This document shows positions 56,964 to 64,000 of a stretch of DNA of 64,000 nt, one piece after another; within the stretch, counting starts at the first letter, position 1, and each line of letters starts with the position of its first letter. Source of the stretch: Citricoccus sp. K5 (GTDB taxonomy: Bacteria; Actinomycetota; Actinomycetes; Actinomycetales; Micrococcaceae); NCBI RefSeq assembly GCF_902506195.1, contig NZ_LR732817.1, forward strand, positions 2,550,245 through 2,614,244, in the 5' to 3' direction. Below the pieces are notes generated by a model. It did not search any database. It was not told the origin of the DNA and saw only the letters and a program-made list of their open reading frames with translations. The translations under genes were made by a program, and so were the position numbers.

Positions 56964-57237
56964 TGGGCTCCTTCCTGGCCTCGGCCACGAACCGGGACAG
57001 CGTCACCGATCCCACGAATCCGATCACGGAGGCCACCACCACGAACACGATGTTGTCCGTGTGGTGGTTGACGGCCATCTCCACGCACAGCGCGGACGAG
57101 ATGACGATCAACAGCACGTCCGTGGCGATGGCCCGATCCAGGATCGAGGGCCCGCGGACGATCCGGTAGATCGCCGCCAGGGCACCCACGCCCAGCAGGA
57201 TCAGGCAGATGATCCCTGCCCCTTCCAGCATCGTCAT
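56950..57237 (-). CDS. mnhF: Mrp/Mnh Na+/H+ antiporter subunit F
   Basis: A 95-residue subunit with three hydrophobic helices and the family motif YRIVRGPSILDRAIATDVL (residues about 25-43), which is where MnhF is most conserved. It overlaps mnhE by 4 bp and mnhG by 14 bp. Confidence 0.95.
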   Translation of the reverse strand: MTMLEGAGIICLILLGVGALAAIYRIVRGPSILDRAIATDVLLIVISSALCVEMAVNHHTDNIVFVVVASVIGFVGSVTLSRFVAEARKEPSERA

Positions 57238-57830
57238 CCGAGCCTCCTCCCCGCCGTGGCGTCGGCGCGACGCGCCTCGTCCTCCCGCACCAGGGCCAGG
57301 TCCGCCTTGGTGCCGATGGCCCGGATGATCGCGGCCTCGGTGCTCAGGGCCTCGGCCCGGAAGCCCTCGACCGCCTCCGCATTGTCCACGTTCAGGCAGT
57401 GCAGGTACAGGGTCGAGCTGGGCCGGTCCACGTCGATGACCAGGGAGCCGGGCACCAAGGCTAACGCATGGCCCGTGAGCGTGACGATCAGGTCATCGTG
57501 GCTGCGCAGCGGGACCGCCACCACGGAGTTGACGATCTTGGGCCCCTGCGTGATAGCGTCCCAGGCCACCGAGATGGAGGCGGTCACCACGTGCCAGAGG
57601 AACCGGAACGTGAAGACCAGGGCATACCAGAGGTTGAAGCGGTCCGAGAAGTTCACCCGTGGCAGCCGGTAGAAGCTCAACGTCAGCATCGAGAACACGA
57701 CGCCGGCCAGTAGCACCCCCGGCGAGAAGTCCTCCCAGAGGGCGCCCCACGTGAGGGTCAGCCCCAGGAGGATCGGCCATTGGCTCCAGAAGGAGCGGCC
57801 ACCGTCCTGGTCGTCCGGGCCGGTGCTCAT
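57234..57830 (-). CDS. mnhE: Mrp/Mnh Na+/H+ antiporter subunit E
   Basis: A 198-residue subunit: two hydrophobic helices near residues 18-50 and FNLWYALVFTFRFLWHVVTA, then the MnhE cytoplasmic domain with IVNSVVAVPL, LTGHALALVPGSLVIDVD and LYLHCLNVDNAE. The last ~30 residues are a charged, species-specific tail. 4-bp overlaps to both mnhD and mnhF. Confidence 0.95.
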   Translation of the reverse strand: MSTGPDDQDGGRSFWSQWPILLGLTLTWGALWEDFSPGVLLAGVVFSMLTLSFYRLPRVNFSDRFNLWYALVFTFRFLWHVVTASISVAWDAITQGPKIVNSVVAVPLRSHDDLIVTLTGHALALVPGSLVIDVDRPSSTLYLHCLNVDNAEAVEGFRAEALSTEAAIIRAIGTKADLALVREDEARRADATAGRRLG

Positions 57831-59656
57831 GGCTGCCCCCCTTCCGTGCTGTCGCCGACATCATGCCCCTCGGAATCCCCGGGGATGGAATCCAGCACGC
57901 CCGGTCCGCTGTTGTCCTGGTCCGGGACATGGATGCCCCGTTCCTCCAGTCCACCCAGGTCCCGCTCCGCCTGGGCGGCGGCCTCCGGGCCGAGGACGGC
58001 CTCGATATAGGGCGTGCGCAGGAGCATGTCCGTGGCGGCCCGGTCAGAGAACGCGTAGAGCGGTCCGGCGAACACGGTGAAGGCCAGGCCGAAGGCCACG
58101 AGCCCGATCGTCGGATAGACCATGCCGCGGGCCGGTCCCTTGGCGATCTTGGTCGGGGTCTTGATCTGGGTCTTGGTCTGGGTCTTAGTCAGGACCTTGG
58201 TACCGGCGTGCGTTGCGGTCTTGGTCTGCGTCTCGACCGCGACAGCCCTGGCGCTCCGGCCGGCGCGCCGGGCCTCCGTCTCCTCCAACGCCAGGACCAG
58301 TTTGGCCGGCGGGTGCTCGACGTCCTCCACCCGGCGCCAGAACGAGCGGGTCCACACGCGGACCATCACCAGCAGCGTCAACAGCGAGGTCACCACCGAG
58401 GCGGCCACAAGCGCCCACGCCATGCCGTGATCCGCGCCCACGCCTGCCTGGATCAGTCCGATCTTGGCGAGGAAGCCGGAGAACGGCGGGATGCCGCCCA
58501 GGTTCATGGCCGGGATGAAGAACAGGATCGCGATCAGCGGTGAGATCTTCGCCATCCCGCCGAGACGGTCGATGTTGGCGGACCCGGCCCGCTGCTCGAT
58601 CAGTCCGGTGACGAGGAACAGACCGGTCTGCACCGTGATGTGGTGCACCACGTAGAACACCGTGGCCCCCAGCCCGAGCACACTGGCCATGGCCACGCCG
58701 AAGATCATGAAGCCGATGTGGGAGACGAGCGTGAAGGACAGGACACGCTTGATGTCGTTCTGAGCGAGGGCGCCGAGGATGCCGACGATCATCGTCAGCA
58801 GGGCCACCCAGAGCAGCAGCGAGTTCACCCGGTCTCCCGGGAACAGCAGCGTTTCGGTCCGGATGATCGCGTAGACGCCGACCTTGGTGAGCAAGCCCGC
58901 GAACACGGCGGTCACGGGGGCAGGGGCCGTCGGGTAGGAGTCGGGCAGCCAGAAGGACAGCGGGAACACGGCGGCCTTGATGCCGAAGCCGACGAGCAGC
59001 ATCACGTGCAGCACCATCTGGACGTCCGGATCCAGTTCCGCGATCTTGACGGCCACGTCGGCCATGTTGATGGTGCCCGTGGCGCCGTAGATCATGGCGA
59101 TGGCGATCAGGAAGAGCACCGAGGAGATCACCGAGACCACCACGTAGGTCACACCCGCTCGGATACGCGGTCCGGTGCCTCCCAGGGTCAGCAGCACATA
59201 TGAAGCTGTCAAGAGGATCTCGAACCCGACGTAGAGGTTGAAGAGGTCACCGGCGAGGAAGGCGTTGGACACGCCCGCCACCAGGATCAGGAACGTGGGG
59301 TGGAAGATCGAGACCGGACCGCCCTGGTCCTGGTCCGTGATGCCCTGCGCGGAGGCGTAGATCAGCACCGCTAGCACGATCGCCGAGGACACCACCAGCA
59401 TCAGGGCCGAGAACCGGTCCACCACCATCGTGATGCCCCACGGGGCCTCCCAGCCGCCGAGGAAGACGGCCACGGCACCCGTGTCCCACGTGGCGGCCAG
59501 CAGGAGGCACTCGAGGAGCAGTGTCAGGGTGATGGTGGTGACGGTGGTGGCGATCTGCGCCTTGGGGCGGCGGACCAACACGAAGGCCAGGGCTGCGCCG
59601 AGGATCGGCAGCAGGACCGCGAGGGGTGCGAGGGAGACGATGTCCAGGTCCATCAC
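57827..59656 (-). CDS. mnhD: Mrp/Mnh Na+/H+ antiporter subunit D
   Basis: A 609-residue antiporter-like subunit related to respiratory complex I NuoM/N; one of the two ion-translocating parts. About 14 TM helices, including VGFGIKAAVFPLSFWLPDSY (the conserved Lys of the proton channel) and LAQNDIKRVLSFTLVSHIGFM. Unusual: near residues 470-515, between the last TM helices, is a Thr/Lys-rich low-complexity stretch made by a short DNA tandem repeat. The C-terminal ~50 residues are acidic. 4-bp overlaps with mnhC and mnhE. Confidence 0.95.
   Translation of the reverse strand: MMDLDIVSLAPLAVLLPILGAALAFVLVRRPKAQIATTVTTITLTLLLECLLLAATWDTGAVAVFLGGWEAPWGITMVVDRFSALMLVVSSAIVLAVLIYASAQGITDQDQGGPVSIFHPTFLILVAGVSNAFLAGDLFNLYVGFEILLTASYVLLTLGGTGPRIRAGVTYVVVSVISSVLFLIAIAMIYGATGTINMADVAVKIAELDPDVQMVLHVMLLVGFGIKAAVFPLSFWLPDSYPTAPAPVTAVFAGLLTKVGVYAIIRTETLLFPGDRVNSLLLWVALLTMIVGILGALAQNDIKRVLSFTLVSHIGFMIFGVAMASVLGLGATVFYVVHHITVQTGLFLVTGLIEQRAGSANIDRLGGMAKISPLIAILFFIPAMNLGGIPPFSGFLAKIGLIQAGVGADHGMAWALVAASVVTSLLTLLVMVRVWTRSFWRRVEDVEHPPAKLVLALEETEARRAGRSARAVAVETQTKTATHAGTKVLTKTQTKTQIKTPTKIAKGPARGMVYPTIGLVAFGLAFTVFAGPLYAFSDRAATDMLLRTPYIEAVLGPEAAAQAERDLGGLEERGIHVPDQDNSGPGVLDSIPGDSEGHDVGDSTEGGQP
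58145..58235. repeat. Short tandem repeat coding for a Thr/Lys-rich loop in MnhD
   Basis: On the plus strand, about seven imperfect copies of a GGTCTTGGTCTG-type 6- to 12-base unit. In the mnhD frame it encodes T-K-T-Q-like residues (about 475-505), in a loop between membrane helices. Repeats of this kind can change length by slippage. Confidence 0.75.
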
Positions 59657-60345
59657 TCACCGTCCTTCGGTTCGCGGCCCCGTGGTCGGGACCGGGGGCT
59701 GCCGGAGCGTTCGTCTTCATCCGGGAGGTGGTCGTCGTGGCCGAGCGATCCGACGGGGTGTTCGCCCTCCTCCGGTTCGTGCCGCGATGGGCGGCCGCCA
59801 CCCGGCCGGTGCCGGTTGGCGTCCGTCTTCACCTTCACCGTGCCGTCGGCACGGTGGCGGACCGCCAGGGCACCAGTGGAGGGGTTGATGGCCGTGGCGT
59901 GCTCGTAGTCCGCGTTCGGGTCCTCGTTCTCCTCGAGGAACTCCGACGGCTCCTCCAGCAGCTCCGCATCCTCCTCCGCGTCGAAGGAGGACTGCTCGGC
60001 GACCTTGACGTCCTCGGCGTCCACCAGGACCTCGTCCCGCCGGCCCAGCTTCCAGGACCGGTAGATCATGCCGAGCATGAAGGCCGTAATGGCGAAAGAG
60101 ATGACGATCGAGGTCAGGGTCATGGCCTGGGGCAACGGATCCGTGTAGGCGCTGGGGTCCACGCCGTCCTCCACGAGCGGGGCCTGGCCGGGGGCACCGG
60201 CCATGGTGAGGATCAGCAGGTTCGTGGCGTTGGTGATCAGGATCATGCCCAGCAGCACGCGGGTCAGGGTCCGCTCCAGCAGCAGGTAGATGCTCACGGC
60301 GTACATCACGCCCATGACCAGCAGCAGCACAATATTCACGCTCAT
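59653..60345 (-). CDS. mnhC: Mrp/Mnh Na+/H+ antiporter subunit C
   Basis: A 230-residue subunit; the first ~110 residues are the NuoK-like three-helix core (MYAVSIYLLLERTLTRVLLGMILITNATN, residues about 14-42, and ALPQAMTLTSIVISFAITAF-type helix near 90). The remaining ~120 residues are a hydrophilic, Asp/Glu/Arg-rich cytoplasmic tail that is far longer than in Bacillus MrpC. 4-bp overlaps with mnhA and mnhD. Confidence 0.93.
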   Translation of the reverse strand: MSVNIVLLLVMGVMYAVSIYLLLERTLTRVLLGMILITNATNLLILTMAGAPGQAPLVEDGVDPSAYTDPLPQAMTLTSIVISFAITAFMLGMIYRSWKLGRRDEVLVDAEDVKVAEQSSFDAEEDAELLEEPSEFLEENEDPNADYEHATAINPSTGALAVRHRADGTVKVKTDANRHRPGGGRPSRHEPEEGEHPVGSLGHDDHLPDEDERSGSPRSRPRGREPKDGE

Positions 60346-63300
60346 GGCGTCACCGTCCCGGTTCCCGTGGTCCCCGCAGCACCGGTGGACCCGGTGGTGG
60401 ACGTGGTGGTCGTGCCAGCCGGTGAGCCGGAGGCGGAGGTCGAGGCGGTGTCGGAGGTGGCTGCTGCGAGGCCGGCACGGGCCTCACGGCGACGCTTCTC
60501 AGCCTCCACGAGGGCCGTGGTCTCTACCTCGTGGCGGCGGTCCACCTCCGAGCCGAGGGAACGTAGGACGTCGATGACCAGGCCGACCACCACGAGATAG
60601 ACACCGATGTCGAAGATCGTGGCCGTGACGAACTTGACATGCCCCAGCACCGGCAGGGTGAAGTCGATGATGGCCGATTGGAAAACCTGGCCGCCGAAGA
60701 ACAGCGGAACCATGCCGGTGACGGCAGCCAGGGCGAGCCCCGAGCCCAGCAGGACACCGGCGGGGATGGGCATCGCCTGTTCGAGCTCGTAGCGGCCGCC
60801 GGCCAGGTAGCGGATGGTCAGGGCGAGGCCGGCGATCAGTCCGCCGGCGAACCCGCCGCCCGGCGTGTTGTGGCCGGCCAGCAGGAGATAGATGGAAAGC
60901 AGGATGATCACGTGGAACACGAGCCGGGTGACCACCTCGAAGATAATGGAACGTCGCTCCGGGGCCACGGTGCGCCCGGCAACGAGCCACTGGTCCTCGT
61001 CCACGATGGCGAACTTGCGCAGGGCGGCCAACTGCCGGGACTCAGCGGGTCCCTTGGGGCTGTAGCGGCCCACCGAGCCGGAGGCCACCTTGTCCAGGTC
61101 GCCGGTGCGGCGGTCCCGGTGCTGGATGAAGACCAGCGAGGCCACCCCGGTGGCGGCCGCGGCCAGCACGGTGAGCTCGCCGAAGGTGTCCCAGGCGCGG
61201 ATGTCCACGAGCAGCACGTTGACGATGTTGGCTCCGCCGCCATCCTCATAGGCCAGTTGCGGCATCTCCAGGGAGATGGGGTCGGCGGTCCGGGAGGCCA
61301 TGACGGTGATCGCCACCCAGATCATGACCAGGCCGAACAGGATGCCGAGCACTGCGTGGGCCCAGCGGATATTGGTGCGGTCCCGCGTGTACCAGCCGGC
61401 GGGCAGCACGCGCAGGCCGAGCACCATGGCCACCAGGACGATGGACTCCACCAGCAGCTGCGTCAGGGCCAGGTCCGGGGCACCCTGCAGAGCGAAGATG
61501 GCTGCCAGCCCGTAGCCGCACACGGAGACGAGCAGCACCGCCATGAACCGCTTTCGGGCCCGGATCGCGGCGATGGCGCCGGTGATGATGGCCGCCCCGA
61601 CGAGGATCTGGGCGACGGAATCGCCCCACGTCCACTTCGCGGAACTGAAGATGGACACGGCCATGCCCGCGCCGCCGTCGTGCTCGTGGGGGAACAGCAG
61701 CGCCAGCAGGGGTGCGATGAAGGCGACCGCCAGGATGATGAAGAGGTAGAAGCTCAGGGAACCGCGCTGGGTGCGGCCGGTGACCCAGACGGCCACGTCA
61801 TCCAGTCCCCGCAGCGTGGCGCGGTAGAGGCGCTGCGCGTCCACCCAGGACGGCACGGCCTCCTGGAAGCGGGCCACGCCGTCCTTGACGGCGTAGAGGG
61901 CAAGGCCGAGCAGGACGATGCCCACGGAGATGGCCAGGATCGGCGTGAAGCCGTGCCACAGGGCCAGGTAGGCGGGCTCGGCACCGGGTTCGAGTGCCGC
62001 CATCGATCCGCCGAAGGCCACCGGGAGGGCGTCCATGACGGTGGGGATGAAGGCGCCGACCACGCACGCCAGGGCCAGCAGTGCGGACGGGCCGAGGGCG
62101 CCGAACGTGACGGGGCCGTGGAAGCGCGTGTCCGTGACGGTCTTCAGCTCACCGTCCGTGCGGAGCTTCTTGGTGGCGAACGCACCCCACACGAAGCGGG
62201 CCGAGTAGGCCACCGTCAGGACTGAGCCGAGCGCGACGACCACGAGCGGTGTCCAGGCCCAGACGTCGGCCCAGAGTCCGCCGCCGGAACCGGCCTCGGC
62301 CCAGTGCAGGAGTGCCTCGAGGACGGACTCCTTGGCGACGAAGCCGAAGAGCGGCGGGATGCCGGCCATGGAGGCGGCGCAGATGACGGCGGTGGCGGTC
62401 AGCCAGGGGTGGTTCCGGCCGATCCCGGAGAGCTTGGCGAGATCACGTGTGCCTGCCTCGTGGTCGATGATGCCGACGACCATGAACAAGGGCGCCTTGA
62501 ACAGGGCGTGGGCCACCAGCATGGCCAGGCCTGCCATGGCGGCGTCCTGGTTGCCGAGCCCGTTGGCGACCATGAGGAAGCCGAGCTGGGACACGGTTCC
62601 GTAGGCCAGGACCAGCTTGATGTCCGTCTGGCGCAGGGCCCGCCAGCCGCCGACGATCATGGTCCAGAGACCGACGCCCAGCACGAGCGCCTGCCACCAG
62701 CCGGACTCCGCGAACGCCGGGGCGAGGCGGGCGACGAGGTAGACGCCGGCCTTGACCATGGCGGCGGCGTGGAGGTAGGCGGAGACCGGGGTCGGGGCGG
62801 CCATGGCTGCCGGGAGCCAGAAGTGGAAGGGAGCCTGCGCGGACTTGGAGAGGGCACCCACGAGGACGAGCACGATGGCCCACTCCATGAATGCGCCGCC
62901 GTAGGGACCGGCCATCAGGTCCTGACCGCGGGCCACGATCTCGGAGAGGCGGTAGGTGCCGGCGGCCTGACCGAGCATCACCAGTCCGACCAGCATCGCC
63001 AGACCGCCGAAGGTGGTGACGATCAGGGCCTGGATAGCGGACCGGCGCGCGAAGATGCGGTGGGCGGAGTAGCCGATCAGCAGGAACGAGAGGACGGAGG
63101 TCAGTTCCCAGAACGTGTAGAGCACCATCAGGTCGTCCGTGGTGACCAGTCCGAACATGGCGCCGGCGAAAGCGATCAGCTGGGCGCCGAAGGCCGCATT
63201 GCGCGGCTCGTTGACCGTGAAGTACCGGGCACAGTACGCGAGCACGAGAGCGCCGACGCCAAGGACGATCAACCCCATGAACGCGGCGAGGGCGTCCATC

Positions 63301-63557
63301 CGGAAGGACAGATTGATACCGAGGTCGGGGATCCACTCGTAGGTCTGGACGAGTCCGCCGGGAGCGGCGGCGGGCGGGGAGGCCCCCGAGTTGACGGCCT
63401 CCTGAGCCTCGAGGACGGCGGGCAACTGGAACAGGAGCCAGACGAAACCTGCGGCCGGGACGGCGGCGAGGATGTAGAACCCGTTGCGATCCGCGACCCG
63501 GAAGACCAAGGGTGCCACGAGTGCCATTGCAAAGAGAGCAATGAGCACAGTCAGCAC
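60342..63557 (-). CDS. mnhA: Mrp/Mnh Na+/H+ antiporter subunit A fused to subunit B
   Basis: A 1071-residue protein and first gene of the operon. Residues about 1-780 are the NuoL-like MnhA: FTVNEPRNAAFGAQLIAF and LSKSAQAPFHFWLPAAMAAP, with the conserved Lys/His of the channel, about 20 TM helices, then the MnhA C-terminal region. Residues about 870-1020 match MnhB (LLAGHNTPGGGFAGGLIAG and VFQSAIIDFTLPVLGHVKF); no separate mnhB gene exists. The last 40 residues are a Thr/Ser/Gly tail of unknown use. The operon is A(B)-C-D-E-F-G and exports Na+ in exchange for protons. Confidence 0.95.
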   Translation of the reverse strand: MLTVLIALFAMALVAPLVFRVADRNGFYILAAVPAAGFVWLLFQLPAVLEAQEAVNSGASPPAAAPGGLVQTYEWIPDLGINLSFRMDALAAFMGLIVLGVGALVLAYCARYFTVNEPRNAAFGAQLIAFAGAMFGLVTTDDLMVLYTFWELTSVLSFLLIGYSAHRIFARRSAIQALIVTTFGGLAMLVGLVMLGQAAGTYRLSEIVARGQDLMAGPYGGAFMEWAIVLVLVGALSKSAQAPFHFWLPAAMAAPTPVSAYLHAAAMVKAGVYLVARLAPAFAESGWWQALVLGVGLWTMIVGGWRALRQTDIKLVLAYGTVSQLGFLMVANGLGNQDAAMAGLAMLVAHALFKAPLFMVVGIIDHEAGTRDLAKLSGIGRNHPWLTATAVICAASMAGIPPLFGFVAKESVLEALLHWAEAGSGGGLWADVWAWTPLVVVALGSVLTVAYSARFVWGAFATKKLRTDGELKTVTDTRFHGPVTFGALGPSALLALACVVGAFIPTVMDALPVAFGGSMAALEPGAEPAYLALWHGFTPILAISVGIVLLGLALYAVKDGVARFQEAVPSWVDAQRLYRATLRGLDDVAVWVTGRTQRGSLSFYLFIILAVAFIAPLLALLFPHEHDGGAGMAVSIFSSAKWTWGDSVAQILVGAAIITGAIAAIRARKRFMAVLLVSVCGYGLAAIFALQGAPDLALTQLLVESIVLVAMVLGLRVLPAGWYTRDRTNIRWAHAVLGILFGLVMIWVAITVMASRTADPISLEMPQLAYEDGGGANIVNVLLVDIRAWDTFGELTVLAAAATGVASLVFIQHRDRRTGDLDKVASGSVGRYSPKGPAESRQLAALRKFAIVDEDQWLVAGRTVAPERRSIIFEVVTRLVFHVIILLSIYLLLAGHNTPGGGFAGGLIAGLALTIRYLAGGRYELEQAMPIPAGVLLGSGLALAAVTGMVPLFFGGQVFQSAIIDFTLPVLGHVKFVTATIFDIGVYLVVVGLVIDVLRSLGSEVDRRHEVETTALVEAEKRRREARAGLAAATSDTASTSASGSPAGTTTTSTTGSTGAAGTTGTGTVTP

Positions 63558-63682
63558 GGGGCGGCCTCCATCTTCGGGTGGGGGGTCGGATACATCCTAC
63601 CGGGCGCACGGCGACGGAATTTCCTGATTATTCTCATGGCGTCAAGGGAATACCGACGGTTTGCCCAGTGTTTACGCAGGGA

Positions 63683-64000
63683 TCAAAAGGTGTCCTCGGT
63701 CTTCGGATCCCGCACCCTGACCAGCAGGGCCATGCCGGCGATCAGCACCAGCAGGATGGCAGGGACCATATACCGCGAGTCGCCGGTCAGGGCGATCCCC
63801 ACGGAGATCAGGGCCGGGGTCAGGAAGGACACCGCCCGTCCGGTGGTGGCATAGAGGCCGTAGATCTCCCCCGCCCGCGCTTCGGAGGTCAGCCTGCCGA
63901 GGAAGGACCGGGACGAGGACTGGACGGGGCCTACAAAGAAGCACAGGAGCAATCCGAAGATCCAGAAGGCCGTGGTCCCGTTGAGGAAGAAGATGACCCC
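63683..64000 (-). CDS. MFS transporter (UMF1/Atg22-like), C-terminal part, cut by the window edge
   Basis: The frame is open through base 64000, so the gene begins beyond the window. The visible ~105 residues, starting GVIFFLNGTTAFWIF, include the conserved loop FVGPVQSSSRSFLGRLTSEA and GEIYGLYATTGRAVSFLTPA, which fits the UMF1 family of major facilitators, then two TM helices and a short charged end. Its stop lies 126 bases before the mnhA start, same strand. Substrate unknown. Confidence 0.82.
   Translation of the reverse strand, partial: GVIFFLNGTTAFWIFGLLLCFFVGPVQSSSRSFLGRLTSEARAGEIYGLYATTGRAVSFLTPALISVGIALTGDSRYMVPAILLVLIAGMALLVRVRDPKTEDTF

Noticed and set aside
58145-58235. Possible CRISPR-like repeats
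   Set aside because: The units are short, contiguous and in frame within mnhD; there are no spacers and no cas genes.
60639-63854. Two long plus-strand open frames across mnhA
   Set aside because: Low-complexity His/Gly/Glu-rich shadows of the minus-strand mnhA gene.

Overview
The window is a stretch of chromosome from a high-GC Gram-positive actinobacterium, most likely of the Micrococcaceae (Micrococcus, Citricoccus, Kocuria or Arthrobacter type). The reasons are the very GC-rich third codon positions, frequent GTG starts and 4-bp ATGA/GTGA gene overlaps, actinobacterial families (DUF3073, DUF4235, Abhydrolase_9, DUF1023, a PBP-lipo-type transpeptidase), and a dnaK-grpE-dnaJ-hspR operon with HspR-type HAIR operators. 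The genus is inference. No rRNA, tRNA, IS element, prophage or CRISPR array was recognised.

Layout. 1-4.1 kb: end of purF, purM, a sirtuin, DUF3073 and a septum-formation-type membrane protein. 4.1-6.9 kb: clpB with an HspR operator. 6.9-15.2 kb: an orphan lipoprotein, a BrkB-type membrane protein, a two-component system, a small multidrug export protein, a cupin, a polar amino-acid ABC importer and an SRPBCC protein. 15.2-19.4 kb: a sugar O-acetyltransferase, an atypical glucose-6-phosphate dehydrogenase-like protein, and a GH15 glucoamylase/trehalase divergent from it. 19.5-30 kb: DoxX, methyltransferase, VOC, Abhydrolase_9, DedA, YccF, lipoprotein PBP, trmB and a BCCT transporter. 30.1-35.6 kb: the dnaK-grpE-dnaJ-hspR heat-shock operon followed by a DUF1023 hydrolase. 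36-48.3 kb: dps, two MMPL exporters each divergent from a regulator (MarR, TetR), a P-loop kinase-like/PabB fusion, a cardiolipin synthase and pabC. 48.3-52.7 kb: a block visibly richer in A/T holding an MFS-MerR efflux operon and a divergent SDR/XRE pair, probably acquired. 52.7-56.1 kb: a TPP-riboswitch-controlled thiamine-precursor ECF importer. 56.1-63.6 kb: DUF4235 and a six-gene Mrp (Mnh) Na+/H+ antiporter operon with mrpA and mrpB fused. 63.7-64 kb: end of an MFS transporter cut by the window edge.

How the parts work together. HspR, encoded last in its own operon, probably represses both dnaK and clpB through the HAIR elements found here. PabB and PabC supply p-aminobenzoate for folate; no pabA is present. 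BCCT and Mrp fit osmotic, sodium and pH homeostasis. Each MMPL exporter, and the MFS pump, is paired with a local regulator and a dyad in its promoter.

Most of the window is ordinary core genome. The observations that most deserve a check are the kinase-like/PabB fusion, the Zwf-like protein that lacks two active-site lysines, the self-regulated and apparently leaderless MFS-MerR operon in an A/T-richer block, and a three-half-site HspR operator. I did not find a convincing wholly new system.
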